NCBI RefSeq assembly: GCF_000832125.1
Contig: NZ_JPRK01000003.1
Coordinates: 186,001 to 250,000, forward strand
Origin: Flavobacterium hibernum
GTDB lineage: Bacteria; Bacteroidota; Bacteroidia; Flavobacteriales; Flavobacteriaceae
Direction of reading: 5' to 3'
DNA length: 64,000 nucleotides
Shown: piece after piece, positions 62,927 to 64,000 of the stretch
Numbering within the stretch: the first letter of the stretch is position 1
How the letters are laid out: each line of letters opens with the position of its first letter
Program-made: the position numbers and the translations under genes
Notes under the pieces: generated by a model
The model's input: only the letters and a program-made list of their open reading frames with translations
Told to the model about the DNA's origin: nothing
The model's database searches: none

Positions 62927-64000
62927 TTATAATCTAAAAAGACCTTTACTTTTTAATAACGATTCCTTATAAATAAGCGATTCGTCAATTTCACTAGTAT
63001 AATAATTACCGTTGTGATAATATAAATTGTTATTAAATAAAATTTTTATCAGTTCACGCTTTTGTAATAAAGAAGCATGACCGAAAATCTGCTTCATATC
63101 AATTAGTAAATCAAGGTGTTCTTCAAATAATTCAATTACTTTAGTTGTAAATAATTTCAATCTTTTGATTGACGCTCTTTGCTGTTCCATTTTGCTATGA
63201 TATTCTAAACTCCATTTTTCAAAAGTCTTGGCACTTATTTCACCAGTAATCCATTTTTCTTCAAGAATAGTAAATTTAATCTCAATACCTTTGAGCTGAT
63301 CTTCTTGTCTTATCATTTTTAGTCTTTTAGAACTTGCTTCCCTATTTATTTTCTTTCGACAACCTCTTATAATATTGTCAATCATTTTTTCAGAAAAAGT
63401 TATTAATTCTAATATAGAAAGAAGCTGATCATGAATTTTCACAGCACTTAGATTATTATGTCGTGGAAATTTACATTTATAATAGTAAAAATATTTTCCA
63501 GATTTACCTCGTGATGGTGCACCTGTCAAAGGATTACCACAGTGACATCTTAAAATCCCTCTCAGCGGCAACAGTTCGTCTAAAATAACTCTTGTTCCTT
63601 TTGGCTCATTAATCTTATTCTGAACTAATCTCCAAGTTTTATTATCGATAATAGCTTCATGAACAGCCGGAAATAATCCTCCAGGCAGATCTCTAAATGA
63701 TTCTACTTCAAGCAATCCAGCATAAACAGGGTTTTTTAATATTTTTTCTACGGCAACATTTCCTTTCCTGTCAAATCCCATATCATAAACTTCTTTTTTA
63801 ATAACATACAGAGGAACATTCTTCAAATAGCTTTTGTAAATAAACTTTACAATTTCAGATTCCATTTCATTGATCACTAAATGTCTCTGCTTGCCTATTC
63901 CACTTTTTCTATACCCGAATGGAGGAACACTGCCTATAAAACGTCCTTCTTTTGCTTTAGCTGTATATAGTCCTTTACGCACTTTAATACTTCGATTTAT
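62927..64000 (-). CDS. Large serine recombinase, N-terminal domain beyond window
   Basis: The frame stays open to the right edge; a GTG at 63982 is internal, not a start. The visible 357 residues begin INRSIKVRKGLYTAKAKEGR and FIGSVPPFGYRK, the junction from catalytic domain to the Recombinase domain (LLPLRGILRCHCGNPLTG is the start of the zinc ribbon, with CxC and a later YYYKCKFP). A long coiled-coil region follows (about 220-290) and a C-terminal tail YYTSEIDESLIYKESLLKSK. It integrates or excises DNA by serine recombination and probably moved part of this island. The catalytic Ser lies outside the window. Confidence 0.85.
   Translation of the reverse strand: MNRSIKVRKGLYTAKAKEGRFIGSVPPFGYRKSGIGKQRHLVINEMESEIVKFIYKSYLKNVPLYVIKKEVYDMGFDRKGNVAVEKILKNPVYAGLLEVESFRDLPGGLFPAVHEAIIDNKTWRLVQNKINEPKGTRVILDELLPLRGILRCHCGNPLTGAPSRGKSGKYFYYYKCKFPRHNNLSAVKIHDQLLSILELITFSEKMIDNIIRGCRKKINREASSKRLKMIRQEDQLKGIEIKFTILEEKWITGEISAKTFEKWSLEYHSKMEQQRASIKRLKLFTTKVIELFEEHLDLLIDMKQIFGHASLLQKRELIKILFNNNLYYHNGNYYTSEIDESLIYKESLLKSKGLFRL

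Noticed and set aside
62927..63982. Recombinase starting at the GTG at 63982
   Set aside because: The frame stays open upstream to the window edge and the encoded residues fit the middle of a serine recombinase, so the GTG is internal.
1..64000. CRISPR array
   Set aside because: No regularly spaced direct repeats with unique spacers were seen; the only tandem repeat is the 12-bp coding one at 23609, and the ~130-bp palindromes are separated by genes.
1..64000. Integron integrase gene to explain the cassette repeats
   Set aside because: No tyrosine recombinase was recognised on either strand; the only site-specific recombinase is of the serine type at the right edge.

Overview
The window is AT-rich DNA of a Bacteroidota member, most likely Flavobacterium or a close relative. 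This rests on the SusC/SusD pair with an S9 peptidase, the DUF6520 and MauE-type proteins, RteC- and BmgA-like mobilisation genes, TAnnTTTG-type -7 promoter boxes and the lack of Shine-Dalgarno sequences. Much of it reads as an accessory island: conjugative-element genes, insertion sequences, a serine recombinase and many anti-phage genes, almost all of the latter on the minus strand. No rRNA, intact tRNA or CRISPR array was seen.

Layout. 1-776: 5' part of rteC, running off the left edge. 1063-6700: array 1, minus-strand gene cassettes (TPR protein plus small partner; GAPS4-like pair; exported protein; two small coupled genes), with ~130-bp imperfect palindromes at their 3' ends. 6938-16752: an XRE regulator divergent from a peptide-uptake locus (SusC, SusD, S9 peptidase, then DUF6520 and a MauE/DoxX-like protein in convergent orientation). 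17078-21688: mobilisation block (small gene, candidate oriT hairpin, MobC-like protein, MOBP-type relaxase, coupling ATPase). 21873-27696: DUF4062 plus AlbA_2/HATPase pair, convergent with two DUF262 genes. 28151-30422: structured leader, SSB, DUF932, a broken gene and a small membrane protein, typical backbone genes of Bacteroidota mobile elements.

30538-44434: a large co-directional defence locus. Its likely order of transcription is two small genes, an XRE regulator, a C5 methyltransferase, a double-ATPase histidine-kinase-like protein, a receiver protein, a MORC-like ATPase, a Z1 helicase-like ATPase, a DUF4420-type PD-(D/E)XK protein and an AIPR protein. The last seven are tightly packed. 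44955-47254: two IS3-type transposases, the second degenerate. 48041-53131: array 2, again palindrome-bounded minus-strand cassettes (DUF2971; possible caspase/CHAT-like peptidase; C5 methyltransferase with convergent type II endonuclease; PD-(D/E)XK nuclease-like protein). 55288-62410: a 2160-residue nuclease-STAND NTPase overlapping a small partner, resembling type 3 AVAST. 62927-64000: C-terminal part of a large serine recombinase running off the right edge.

Two things stand out. First, two arrays of defence-rich cassettes are separated by attC-like palindromes although no integron integrase is visible. Second, the methyltransferase/MORC/Z1/PD-(D/E)XK/AIPR locus carries its own kinase-receiver pair. 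Domain calls come from reading motifs in the sequence; no database search was possible.
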